A stretch of DNA of 64,000 nt from Hypomesus transpacificus (GCF_021917145.1 NC_061073.1:9971211-10035210); one strand, 5' to 3'; positions 10,981-21,435 are shown, counted from the stretch's first letter. The notes: generated by a model from the sequence alone, not told the origin. Made by a program: numbers and translations.

Positions 10981-12345
10981 GTCTGTTCCTTTGGTGTTGA
11001 GGACAACCAACTGGCCAAGAGGTCTGAGTGAGTCCTATAATGCATCACTGCAACTAACAACATTTAGTATCGATACAAAACATGACTTGAGCAGAAAGCA
11101 GAAAGTCTTGGTCTAGTTCTTTTCATCATCTTGCTCTCTACTGTTCCACATCTACAATGTGCTCCTTCTTTACTTTCACTCAGATCTTTATGTTCCGTTT
11201 TAGGAAGAAAATGTTGTCAAGCCGGAAGCATCATCTGAAGGTGAGGAGTTGTGCTTCCATTTTAAAGGTTGCTGGTGTTAGTGGGCGGTGTAATCCCAAT
11301 CCTGACCTGTTTCTGTGTGTTGCCTAGAGCATGATGGCCCTGATCGCTAAAAGCCTGTAGAGGCAGAGGCTGTGGAGGCAAAGGAAGATAGAGTCAGGTA
11401 CATGGTGGAGGCAGAGGAAGATAGAGTCAGCTACATGGTTGAGGCAGAGGAAGATAGAGTCAGCTACATGGTGGAGGCAGAGGAAGATAGAGTCAGCTAC
11501 ATGGTGGAGGCAGAGGAAGATAGTCAGGTACATGGTGGAGGCAGAGGAAGATAGAGTCAGCTACATGGTGGAGGCAGAGGAAGATAGAGTCAGCTACATG
11601 GTGGAGGCAGAGGAAGATAGAGTCAGCTACATGGTGGAGGCAGAGGAAGATAGTCAGGTACATGGTGGAGGCAGAGGAAGATAGAGTCAGGTACATGGAG
11701 GCAAACTGCCCCCCCCCTGGACCTGCACAGCTCATCTCAGGTGACAAATCAGGAAAAACAGGTTGAGATCTTTGATTATCACCTTGAAACGTCCTCAAAG
11801 GTTCTTCTCCTGCTGACCAACTGCAGGAACTGTGCAAAAAGATCCACCAGAGAGTGGATAAGATTGACGAGGAGAGATACGACTTGCCAAGTAAAGTTGG
11901 ATAGTGTGAGAAAGAGGTGCGTCCATGCCCAGGATCCTGTTCAGAGTGTCTGCACAGGAAGCTCCGGCTGGCTGGCCGGCGGCAAGTCACACCCCGTCAG
12001 AAAGATGACTTGAAGATAAAAGTGCAAGAAGCCTGTTCTGAGGACAGTGAGGATGTCCACTGACTCCATGCTTCAGGCTCTGCTGGGCTCCAAGCACAAG
12101 GTGACCATGGACCTGAGAGCCAACCTCAAACAGGTGAAGAAGGAGCTCAAGGAGGAGGCGAGAGGCCCAATTTCAAAACCTTGACCCTGAACTGACCTTT
12201 CCAGCATAACAGTGGCATGAACACTGGTCTCTCCTGAACTTGCGTTCTCTCCTGTCCTCCTAACCGGACAAAGATGCACTTGGTGACTGGCGTAAACACA
12301 TTGAGGACAAGGCTGACAGGAAGAAGATGTTTGAGACATCCTTAA
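10981..12345 (+). pseudogene. Troponin I copy C, decayed fast skeletal troponin I
   Basis: All six coding-exon equivalents are present: 10981-11027, 11204-11240, 11328 to about 11741, 11827-11916, 12001-12157 and 12267-12345. The lesions: the start codon position reads AGG (11020-11022) instead of ATG before TCTGA; exon 4 has an in-frame TAG at 11358-11360; exon 4 is inflated by a 33-bp minisatellite; exon 5 has an in-frame TAG at 11902-11904; exon 6 has lost 20 bases after 12025, removing the GKF part of the inhibitory region and shifting frame; the exon 6 donor is GC (12158); the exon 7 acceptor AG is CG (12265-12266); and an extra T breaks the normal stop after ETS. What is left of exons 3, 6 and 7 is still clearly alignable, so inactivation is fairly recent on the scale of the array. 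No functional product is expected. Confidence 0.9.
11362..11700. repeat. Exonic minisatellite, about 33-bp unit, in pseudogene C exon 4
   Basis: About 10 copies of GAGGCAGAGGAAGATAGAGT followed by CAGCTACATGGTG, some with a shorter spacer (GATAGTCAGGTACATG). The seed is the troponin I exon 4 stretch that normally encodes the EAEAKE...RYM segment (compare GAGGCGAAAGAGCAGG and AGGTACATGGAGGAG in copy A). The repeat thus arose by tandem duplication of coding sequence. Confidence 0.92.
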
Positions 12346-13329
12346 ACCAGCTGCACAGCTCACAGTGTCTTAAGAACTCACCAACCCTGCTTTGACTTTG
12401 TCTTGGATGTATAATTGTGTTATGTTCACTTTCGCAAAAACTTTGATCCAAAGCAACATGCAGGATGGATTTGAACCTCTTGATCTGTAATCACCCCTCC
12501 CCTGAGTGTGATGGTAGAAGTTAGATGGGGATGATTCATGTGAGCATGCGGCTAAACTTCACACTGGCCTTTCTCATCACTCTGTGTTTCTGATAACAGA
12601 TGCACTTCCTCACTGTAAAGACGCATGTGAATAAGAATACATTATTCAAGATGCGGTTGTTTTCTAATAGTTCTTTTACTTCCATGGTTTTTTGACACAG
12701 CTCCATTTTAACTCGATCCTGATGTCACAGAACTGGATCAGTGTTTGCGTTGTACGCTTGTGCTCGTTGTCAAGGCTTGGGTAACAAGGCACAGACAAAC
12801 TTTAATGCCAACTAATTAAATACACAGCAGGTTATTCTTGAAAGACTGTCATCCTTTAGATATTTCATCCTATGATCTTAATGATGAATCCATGCTACAT
12901 TAGTTTGTCTGAGCTGTGGTCCACTTTCTCTAATCTGTGTCCTGTTCTTCTGCATCTCGCTCATTGGTGTCAGTACAAAACATTGAAATCTTCACAAATC
13001 TAGGAAATGATTATTAATTTCATGTGATATAAATTTACATTTGATTAATTGTAAGTGAAGTTTTCATATCACTTTTGTCTGATTCTTTACAGACTTACAG
13101 ACAACTACCACAGTCTTGTCCTGTGTCAATGATAGAGTGCAGCGGAGGAGCAGTAAGGATGTGTCGCCCTCTACAGGTGAGTGATATAACCCTCTGGCAG
13201 TGTCCCACTCACACGTTCAGAGGTGTATCCTCCCTGACTAACGTTTACTCTGTGGCCATATCTGTTACTGTCTGGTCACTTTGCTTGATGTATGACGATG
13301 TTTAGCTTGTGTTCTGCACCTCTCTGTCA
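12346..13329. other. Spacer downstream of pseudogene C
   Basis: No exon, array or promoter module recognised. AT-rich, unique-looking sequence. Confidence 0.4.
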
Positions 13330-13545
13330 CCAACCGTCTCTGGAGGAGGGGATCCCTTAATGAATTGCTCTTCACAAGGTTTCTGACATTTTCTCTCAAA
13401 TTCGTTATTCTGCGAGTTTTTCCTTGTTTTCCTTCAGGGTTTAGGTTTGTTGAGGGGCAGTTCTATGGGTATATGTGAAGCCCTCTGTGACATTGCTTGT
13501 AAAAAGGGCTATACAAATACATTTGATTTGATTTTTGGTCAGAAT
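13330..13545 (-). mobile_element. Fragment of a teleost interspersed repeat (same family as 49343-49620)
   Basis: Contains CTCTGGAGGAGGGGATCCCT, TTTTTCCTTGTTTTCCTTCA, GAGGGGCAGTTCTATGGG, GAAGCCCTCTGTGACAT and AAAAAGGGCTATACAAATA, ending TTTGATTTGATT. Each block is present in reverse complement at 49343-49620. The two copies are 36 kb apart in opposite orientation. Family name not assigned. Confidence 0.7.
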
Positions 13546-13746
13546 GTAATGTACAGGTGGACTTGTAGTGTCCAGTTCTTAACTCTTTTACAAGATCTTT
13601 TAGGATCCTTTTATGGTATCTTGAAATCCCACATCTGGATTGACTTCAGCTACTCCACCCTAGTGTAGTCTCTGATCTTGATGCTCAGGAGAAAGTCGAC
13701 TCACTGTTCAGATCACTCTTCATCCAGGTCTGCAGAGTACAATGTT

Positions 13747-14216
13747 CTACATGGATCAGGCTCAATGCTCTAGATGGATCAGGCTCAATGTTCTACATGG
13801 ATCAGGCTCAATGCTCTAGATGGATCAGGCTCAATGCTAGTCTAGATGGATCAGGCTAAAAGCTAGTCTACATGGATCAGGCTCAATGCTAGTTTAGATG
13901 GATCAGGCTCAAAGCTAGTCTACATGGATCAGGCTCAATGCTAGTCTAGATGGATCAGGCTCAAAGCTAGTCTAGATGGATCAGGCTCAAAGCTAGTCTA
14001 CATGGATCAGGCTCAATGCTAGTCTAGATGGATCAGGCTCAAAGCTAGTCTACATGGATCAGGCTCAAAGCTAGTCTAGATGGATCAGGCTCAAAGCTAG
14101 TTTACATGGATCAGACTCAATGCTAGTCTAGATGGATCAGGCTCAAAGCTAGTCTAGATGGATCAGGCTCAAAGCTAGTCTAGATGGATCAGGCTCTGTG
14201 TTCTACATGGATCAGG
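13747..14216. repeat. Minisatellite, about 28-bp unit (GATGGATCAGGCTCAAAGCT)
   Basis: About 17 imperfect copies with alternating variants (ACATGGATCAGG and AGATGGATCAGG; short forms AATGCTCT and long forms AGCTAGTCT). No coding potential beyond chance. Confidence 0.93.
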
Positions 14217-14349
14217 GTGGATGCAAATTAGAGAAACAAGAGATTTTTTCTGTGTGCTCCGGATAGAGACATCTTAATCAAGTGAAAACCAAACTCAAAG
14301 ACAAATACTCGCCAGTTTCATTTGTTTTGGTGCTTCCTCAAACGCATGA

Positions 14350-15013
14350 AGTGAACACGGTCAGTTATCAGAAGTGAACACTGAACACGGTCAGTTATCA
14401 GAAGTGAACACTGAACACAGTCAGTTGTCAGAAGTGAACACGGTCAGTTATCAGAAGTGAACACTGAACACGGTCAGTTATCAGAAGTGAACACTGAACA
14501 TGGTTAGTTGTCAGAAGTGAACACGGTCAGTTATAAGAAGTGAACACTGAACACGGTCAGTTATCAGAAGTGAACACTGAACATGGTTAGTTGTCAGAAG
14601 TGAACACGGTCAGTTATAAGAAGTGAACACTGAACACGGTCAGTTATCAGAAGTGAACACTGAACACAGTCAATTGTCAGAAGTGAACACGGTCAGTTAT
14701 CAGAAGTGAACACTGAACACGGTCAGTTATCAGAAGTGAACACGGTCAGTTATCAGAAGTGAACACTGAACACGGTCAGTTATCAGAAGTGAACACGGTC
14801 ATTTATCAGAAGTGAACACAGTCAGTTATCAGAAGTGAAGACAGTCAGTTATCAGAAGTGAACACGGTCATTTATCAGAAGTGAACACGGTCAGTTATCA
14901 GAAGTGAAGACAGTCAGTTATCAGAAGTGAACACGGTCAGTTATCAGAAGTGAACAAGTCAGTTATCAGAAGTGAACACGGTCAGTTATCAGAAGTGAAC
15001 ACGGTCAGTTATC
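14350..15013. repeat. Minisatellite, 23/33-bp units (GAAGTGAACACGGTCAGTTA)
   Basis: About 24 copies of a unit that occurs in a short form (AGAAGTGAACACGGTCAGTT ATC) and a longer form carrying an internal duplication ACACTGA. The alternation of forms suggests higher-order duplication. It lies in the spacer between pseudogene C and gene D. Confidence 0.93.
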
Positions 15014-15980
15014 AACCACAAGCCCTCTCTAGAACACAGCAGAGGACCTCATGATTGTCTTCAATGTGTTTAACCACTGGGGGCAAAAGAGCTGGGATTT
15101 ACCACCAAAAAATCCTAAATAACATGTCGGGTTTTGTTATGTGTAGTTCCTCTTTAAGCATTTTAGAATTTAGTCCACTGTTTGTTAGATAGAAATGCCC
15201 CAAACAGTTCTCTTTTTTCATGAGCAAAAGGACAAAGACAGAGACCTGGGTGGCCTCCCCAGTTACAAGTCAAACATTGAATACACATAGAATACAGAGC
15301 CCCCACCCCCCACCAAACTGGCCTGTTTGCAAATTAACCTTGTATCATTCAGCCTGTTCTCCTTAACCATGCCTGTCTACTTTCTCCCCTCGTTGTTAAA
15401 ACTGAACAAGTTTGTAGTGCATGGAGTTTGTGTAATTATAGATCAGACAGGACACACAGGACGCTGAGGTACATCTCTGCGTTCTTTCTACCACCAAGAA
15501 GAACCACAAGATGTCAGTACATGACTTTCTGCTTGTTTCACTTCCTTACTCACTCTCACTCTTGCCTTTGACCTTCATTCTCAGCTGCCAACAAACATTT
15601 CTCTCTTGCCAACTGCTTTTCTCTCCAGAGTCAGCCTGTCACTATGTACAAACTGAGGAGGACTTGGTGAACTTGACACACACTCAAGGAGAAAACGTTA
15701 CCCCCCCAGAATAGCATCTAAACACAACTATACGCCACCTTGACATCAATTAAGTCAATATCGGTATCAACTAATTGGAAGGAACATGGGTCTTCCTTTT
15801 GATGATCTGTGAACTGTGTTTGTTCATAAAGGCTTTCGTCATGTTCCGCCGTGTCTAACTGTAATCCTCTCCTCTGTTGCTCACTTGAAACTCGATCCCG
15901 TCTTTCAGATGAAATGGTCAGGAATGTCCTGTGTCCTACTGTATCGTGTATGGACCTCAAGGCTCCTACAGACCCGCAGA
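15014..15980. other. Spacer before the troponin I copy D promoter
   Basis: No exon recognised. Includes a C-rich stretch near 15300. Nothing else that I can support. Confidence 0.4.
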
Positions 15981-15984
15981 TAAC

Positions 15985-16222
15985 TCATTGGAGGAGACAT
16001 TTTATGAGGCCAGGGAGAAACCGCCTATGGTATTTAAGGAGCTCGTGGGCCTATTGGTCTAAGATGTGTTCACACCCATAAACAGTACCTTGTTTTTCTG
16101 CTGAGCCAACACTTACCCACATAAAAACCCTGTAGATTTTTTCCACAGTCTGTGACTTGCCAGTGCTTCCCTTTCATCCACCAAGTGCCTCCTCACCTCC
16201 TCCTCTCCTTCTTCTCTCATAG
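15985..16222 (+). promoter_or_regulatory. Promoter and non-coding exon 1 of troponin I copy D
   Basis: In order: CATTTTATGAGG, GGTATTTAAGGAG (A/T-rich, MEF2-like), inverted CCAAT in GGCCTATTGGTCT (about 16050), CCATAAACAG (about 16077), and a TATA-like CATAAAAACC at about 16120. A pyrimidine-rich exon 1 follows and ends TCTCATAG at 16222, before donor gtgaga. The block GGCCTATTGGTCT and the exon 1 end CTTCT-CTCATAG|gtgaga recur in front of copy E. Transcription start (about 16150) is inferred from TATA spacing. Confidence 0.68.
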
Positions 16223-17311
16223 GTGAGAATCTGTGTGTTCCACTTGTTTTGTCTGCACTGGCTAAAAGGGAACTCTCTTTATTGGGTGATTGCACACATA
16301 AAACCGATGCCATTTCACCTGTACACCCTTAAAATACAGATTATCGTGTGTCATTCAGTTACAGTTTGTGAACATGTTGGTGGTAATTTTGTCAGGCCTT
16401 TGATCCTCAAAGCCAGTAGATGCTGACAGCTTCTCAGACAGCTGTAGAGTTATCTGATCCCAGACTGGCTTTGCTGGCTTGGGTTAGGAATTGTCACTCC
16501 TCTGGTACAGTACAGCAGCTCCTCTGGCTAACACAATAATATGCTGATAAAAGGGATAAATAACCATTGGACTCATTCAGATGAAACTAGCCTGCAGAAC
16601 ATGATGATCTAGAAAAGGACACAGATCGTCTGAGCTAGTCGTGACAGAGGCTCCAGTAGATGTGTTCCTGTTCGTAGGGTTCTACCTTCATCTCTGCCAC
16701 AGTAGTTTGCATGTCCTGTTTCCAGATGAAAGATGCTTTTGTTTATGAGTCACAATCATTATTAACAGGTGTGATTAGACACGTATGCTTATATATGGTT
16801 TTCTTCTTGTGATGGTTCTGAAAATAGTGACGCTTTAAATGAGTACTAGTAATTTATCTATATTCATCAATTGATTGATTAATTTATGAATCTGTTTATG
16901 AGTTATTAAAGTTCAGTGTCTGTAACTTTGGAAATTGTACAAAGCAACTGTAAAAAATGTCAGTGTTGACATTTGACCTTAACTAACTCAAATTAGCTCA
17001 ATAACAACTGATCCGCCTGGTCTCAGCTAACCACGCAGCGGCTCCTGTTTCCAGTACAGACAAAAACTGGAACAAGACATTTCTAAATTTAGAAAAGTAC
17101 TTTCTGACAAACCTGCGATGAACAGCGTCTGGTCCTAACAGTGTCTGGTCCTGTGCAGATCAGTGTTTAACAAAGATCAGTAAAACACTTACATGTTTCG
17201 TAAAGGGACAACTCTTGTTTACAATTAAACTGAATCAAGATTTTAATTAAAATTAAATTCTTAATTCTGAAGATATAGAATGTTCACCAAATGTTTCTTG
17301 ATGATGTGCTG

Positions 17312-17630
17312 GAGTCACATTGTCCTGTATCTTTTAACAGGAGTCACATTGTCCTGTATCTTTTAACAGGAGTCACATTGTCCTGTATCTTTTAACAGGA
17401 GTCACATTGTCCTGTATCTTTTAACAGGAGTCACATTGTCCTGTATCTTTTAACAGGAGTCACATTGTCCTGTATCTTTTAACAGGAGTCACATTGTCCT
17501 GTATCTTTTAACAGGAGTCACATTGTCCTGTATCTTTTAACAGGAGTCACATTGTCCTGTATCTTTTAACAGGAGTCACATTGTCCTGTATCTTTTAACA
17601 GGAGTCACATTGTCCTGTATCTTTTAACAG
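17312..17630 (+). repeat. Tandem array of 11 splice-acceptor units (29 bp each) abutting exon 2 of troponin I copy D
   Basis: Exactly 11 copies, apparently without mismatch, of a 29-bp unit that starts GAGTCACATTG and ends TGTATCTTTTAACAG. The last copy ends at 17630 and is itself the 3' splice site of exon 2 (17631). Every unit therefore carries the polypyrimidine-AG of the real acceptor, and an A in GTCAC 23 bases before the AG is a possible branch site. The unit has no ATG, so use of an upstream copy would only lengthen the 5' UTR in 29-base steps. Confidence 0.97.
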
Positions 17631-17655
17631 GGGTTGAAAAACAAAAACTGCCAAC

Positions 17656-19765
17656 ATGTCTGAGTAAGTATGCCTTCTTTTGTTTGTAAAGAAATCAAAA
17701 AATACACAGTGAAATATGTGGTGAAACATATATATATATATATATGTATGAAGTAAACATTAAATTACACTTATTGACATGGATTATCTGCTTAATCATG
17801 TGATGTTAGAGTAATTAAACTTTAACTATCATCACAGGAAAAAGATGACATCGAGCCGTAAGCACCATTTGAAGGTAAACATCTTGTCACAGCGTCACAC
17901 GTGTTAGGAAGTCATTGTTTGTGATCATTATGAATTGAATAGAAACAAAACAAAAATTGGCAGTCATCATTCAGGGTTGTTTGCAACATTTTCTATTCCA
18001 GTATTGAGATGGGAAGGTTAAATATAATCTACTCAAATGGAGTCTACGGAGAGAACACATTAACTAGAAGCTCCAGAATAATAGGAAACTTCTGTGTTTT
18101 TGCATTTTAAGTTATTATAGAATCGATCTATATTTTCACTACAGAACCATGACTTGTTCATTGTAAACTTACGAGGTTCGAGTATTGTCTCTTGAACAAG
18201 CCGAAACCATCACTCTTTGCTCCTCAGCCAGACTTGCAGAGTCCTACCTCCACTAAACCCATACTTAGTACTCGACTGAATATGATTTGAATTGGATTCG
18301 ACTCTAATCATTAGAGTGTGTGGTTTAACAATGTGTCCATGCCTGTCCTGTGCAGAGCTTGGTGCTTGCGGTGGCTGCTGGCCTGCTGGAGGCGGAGGTG
18401 AAGGAGATTGCAGCAGAGAAGGAGCGCTTCATGGCCGAGGCCTGCCCCCCCTTGGACCTGCCATCAGGAGGACAGCAGGAGCTGATGGTACGACGAGCCC
18501 CTTCAACCGACCTTCATCACGTCCAACCTTACACCACAATCCATGTGTGGTACCACATGAAACCATAATGAAGCCTGGCACACCAGTGATGTGCTGTTAC
18601 TCCAAATGCATACAAAAAAAGTGTTGCTAGAAGATTTTTAGGCTGATGTCATTTTGGCAAGACGTCCAGTAATGAGTACTACAATGATGTGTTTTTGTCC
18701 CAATAGGAGTACTGCAATGATGTGTCTTTGTCCCAATAGGAGTACTGCAATGATGTGTCTTTGTCCCAATAGGAGTACTGCAATGATGTGTCTTTGTCCC
18801 AATAGGAGTACTGCAATGATGTGTCTTTGTCCCAATAGGAGTACTGCAATGATGTGTCTTTGTCCCAATAGGAGTACTGCAATGATGTGTCTTTGTCCCA
18901 ATAGGAGTACTGCAATGATGTGTCTTTGTCCTAATAGGAGCACTGCAATGATGTGTCTTTGTCCCAATAGGAGTACTGCAATGATGTGTCTTTGTACCAA
19001 TAGGAGCACTGCAATGATGTGTCTTTGTACCAATAGGAGTACTGTAATGATGCGTCTTTGTCGTAATAGGAGTACTGCAATGATGTGTCTTTGTACCAAT
19101 AGGAGTATTGCAATGATGTATCTTTGTACCAATAGGAGTACTGCAATGATGTGTCTTTGTACCAATAGGAGTACTGCAATGATGTGTCTTTGTCCCAATA
19201 GGAGTACTGCAAAAAACTGGGTCAGTTGAGTGATAAGAGTGATGAAGAGAGGTATGATGCAGAGGCCAAAGTAACAAAGGCACAGAAAGAGGTACAGTCC
19301 ATACGCACGTGTCTATATATATATATATATATAAAACCAACTGTGCTCCTGAGGTCACGCTTTGAAGTTGACCCATTTCTCTGTTCACAGATTGAGGATC
19401 TGAAGTTTAAAGTAACAGAACTGCAGCCAGTGAAGAAACCAGCTCTGAAGAAGGTCCGTATGTCTGCTGACTCCATGCTCCAGGCTCTGCTGGGCTCTAA
19501 GCACAAGGTGACCATGGATCTGAGGTCCAACCTCAAACAAGTGAAGAAGGAGGTCAAGGAGGACGTAAGTGTCTGCGACGACATAAAACGGAAAAGGTTT
19601 CCAATCTGTAATGAATGTAGCTCTCTCTGAATAGTTCATTATCCTTCGTTGGTGTCATGTCCTAAACTGAAACCCTGTCTTGATGTACAGACCACAGAAG
19701 CTGGCGACTGGCGTAAGAACATTGAGGATAAGGCTGACAGGAAGAAGATGTTTGAGACATCCTAA
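17656..19765 (+). CDS. tnni2: Fast skeletal troponin I, copy D (6 coding exons, 171 aa)
   Basis: Coding exons: 17656-17663, 17838-17874, 18356-18487, 19202-19291, 19391-19564 and 19691-19765; exon 2 starts at 17631 and non-coding exon 1 ends at 16222. The protein begins MSEKKMTSSRKHHLK. Next come EYCKKLGQLS and DEERYDAEAKV in the troponin T-binding region, QPVKKPALKKVRMSADSM in the inhibitory region, [14 protein letters not shown] in the switch, and C-terminus [20 protein letters not shown]. Compared with copies A and B, exon 6 is one codon shorter and the GKF that opens the inhibitory peptide is replaced by QPV, as in copy E. Both intron 1 and intron 4 acceptors sit at the end of tandem arrays of acceptor copies. 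Exon 5, intron 5 and exon 6 are nearly identical to copy E. Reading frame intact; splicing efficiency unknown. Confidence 0.9.
18674..19201 (+). repeat. Tandem array of 16 splice-acceptor/exon-start units (33 bp each) abutting exon 5 of troponin I copy D
   Basis: Exactly 16 units of 33 bp. Each begins GAGTACTGCAATGATGTG and ends TCTTTGTCCCAATAG (variants TACCAATAG, TCCTAATAG, TCGTAATAG). The final AG at 19200-19201 is the acceptor of exon 5, which starts GAGTACTGCAAAAAA. Each unit thus joins the first 10-11 bases of exon 5 to its own pyrimidine tract and AG. Copy E has a single such acceptor (GTACCAATAG|GAGTACTGC). In the coding frame a unit reads EYCNDVSLSQ then TAG, so splicing to any upstream copy would truncate the protein. 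Confidence 0.97.
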
Positions 19766-19898
19766 ACACTTCCTCTTTAGGTTGGTAGCAGTTCTTTGGG
19801 AATGTATCTAAAACTTTCTTTACTGAATTTAAATGACCTGTTTAATTTAAAACCTTCACATTTTAATGCAACTTTATCTTGTATGATGCTACCAACAG

Positions 19899-19981
19899 AG
19901 GCACTTGGGGGCTGGCTGGAGGACAAGGAGGGCGTGGCTGGCATGGATATCAGGAAGAGAATGTTTCAGTGTACAACTTGA
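19899..19981 (+). pseudogene. Relic or alternative last exon downstream of troponin I copy D
   Basis: After the acceptor-like CTACCAACAG (ending 19898), one frame reads ALGGWLEDKEGVAGMDIRKR followed by MFQCTT and a TGA at 19979-19981. This aligns to the long-type troponin I C-terminus (DVGDW..., IEDKS, then M-x-x-RKKMFE in copy B). It lies 134 bases after the normal stop of copy D. The frame is open across the whole block. Like the relic after copy A, it corresponds to the longer ancestral exon 7 and not to the short exon 7 used by its own gene. Confidence 0.62.
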
Positions 19982-20130
19982 TCTAAAGGACTAATAGGTT
20001 TTTATATTCAAGTTCCATCAAATGTTTATCTCATGTTGTACTGTTGCAAAGAGGAGCTTGTTCGTAGATCGGTTATAGAAATGGTCAAATACAGGCATCT
20101 TGTAAAAAATTGTCCAAACTGCAGTAATGT

Positions 20131-20136
20131 AATAAA
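20131..20136 (+). terminator. Polyadenylation signal, candidate for troponin I copy D
   Basis: AATAAA 366 bases after the copy D stop codon; the relic exon 7 lies between stop and signal. Confidence 0.45.
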
Positions 20137-21430
20137 TGCTTTGAATTAATAGGCCCACAGTGTTAAGTTTTCTTCTTGGAATCTCTACATCCATCAAGGG
20201 ACATTTTCTTTGCACGTCAATTTGACATTTGAGTACTCTGACACAAAAAAAGTTATTAATAATACTCAATACAAATATTATTATAGGCATTTTTGAACTA
20301 TGCTTTAGCTTAGCTGTTAGACAAAGTTGATACCACTTTTAACAAACTTTGATGTGTGAGCTTTTGTAAACCCTTTGCAACGTTGGTAAAATAACTGTAA
20401 TTGTTTAAATCGCTAAATGCTTTTTAAACTCCTTTTTTGACCTACTCACATCTCTCCTTCTCTCAAGAATCCTTCAGAAACAGGAGTGATTCATTTACAA
20501 CTCAGACCTTCAATTATTAATATTAACTGACAATATATGCTTTTTCCCCAGTGACTTATCATTATTAGACCTACTGTAGCTACTGCATGCCAAATGGTGA
20601 GTACCAAATCATCTTTCTTTTTTTTCTTCTTTTTTTTTCAAAACTTTAAAGATCCTCCTTTATTGTACAACTTTATTACAGAAACGTATAATAATGTTTT
20701 CCAAGAATGCTATTGAGGGTAACTATTGTATACTAAGGTTTGAAGTATTTAAACACACATGAATGTGTTTAATGATGACATCATCCTTCATCCATCTACT
20801 GTTCGTTGAATACTTCTTATTCTTCCTACTCGGGAGAAAAACTGCAACAGCTGATATTATTTCAAACACAAACTTCTAAACCACAAGATGTCAGCAGAGC
20901 ACCATCTTTTCACTTTTCTTCTTTTAACACAAATGTAACACGCTGAATCTGTAACACGCTGAATCAGATGTTATCCCTCAATCTATCATGTTCATGTAGG
21001 TTTTCCTGACCATGTGTCGTCTCATTCTGCCCTGGCACATCTTAGTCTCGCTTTACTTATTTTAAAGAGTGAAACCGTGGAAACGTGTAACATTTTTAAC
21101 AAGGGACATCTGCTCTTTAGAGGCAATTTTGTGTGAAAAAAAACAAACTAACATATTTTAACATATTTGATTTGTTTTATTTTAATTGTAAATTTGACTT
21201 GGTTAAATTTACAGCTGCTGTTGTGTTCTGACATAAGAAAACAATGTATCTTATTACTTTATTCAAGTCTTTCAAGTATAAACATTAGAAATAGAAAGTA
21301 AATGTTGTCCCATGCCTATGATTTCCAGGTGTCCCATGCATACCTTTATTTAACTTTTCTGAACTCTACTGAAATAAATAGTGAATTAGTTGGAGGTCTC
21401 TGAGCAGTTGTAATAATTGCAAGACGTCTT
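20137..21430. other. Spacer between troponin I copies D and E
   Basis: AT-rich, no exon or tandem array recognised. The doubled TAACACGCTGAATC near 20937-20965 is a small local duplication. Confidence 0.4.
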
Positions 21431-21435
21431 GCAGG

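Noticed and set aside
18627..19388. 253-codon frame on the - strand with THHCSTPIGTK repeats
   Set aside because: Antisense of the splice-acceptor array of troponin I copy D; 33-bp periodicity explains the openness.
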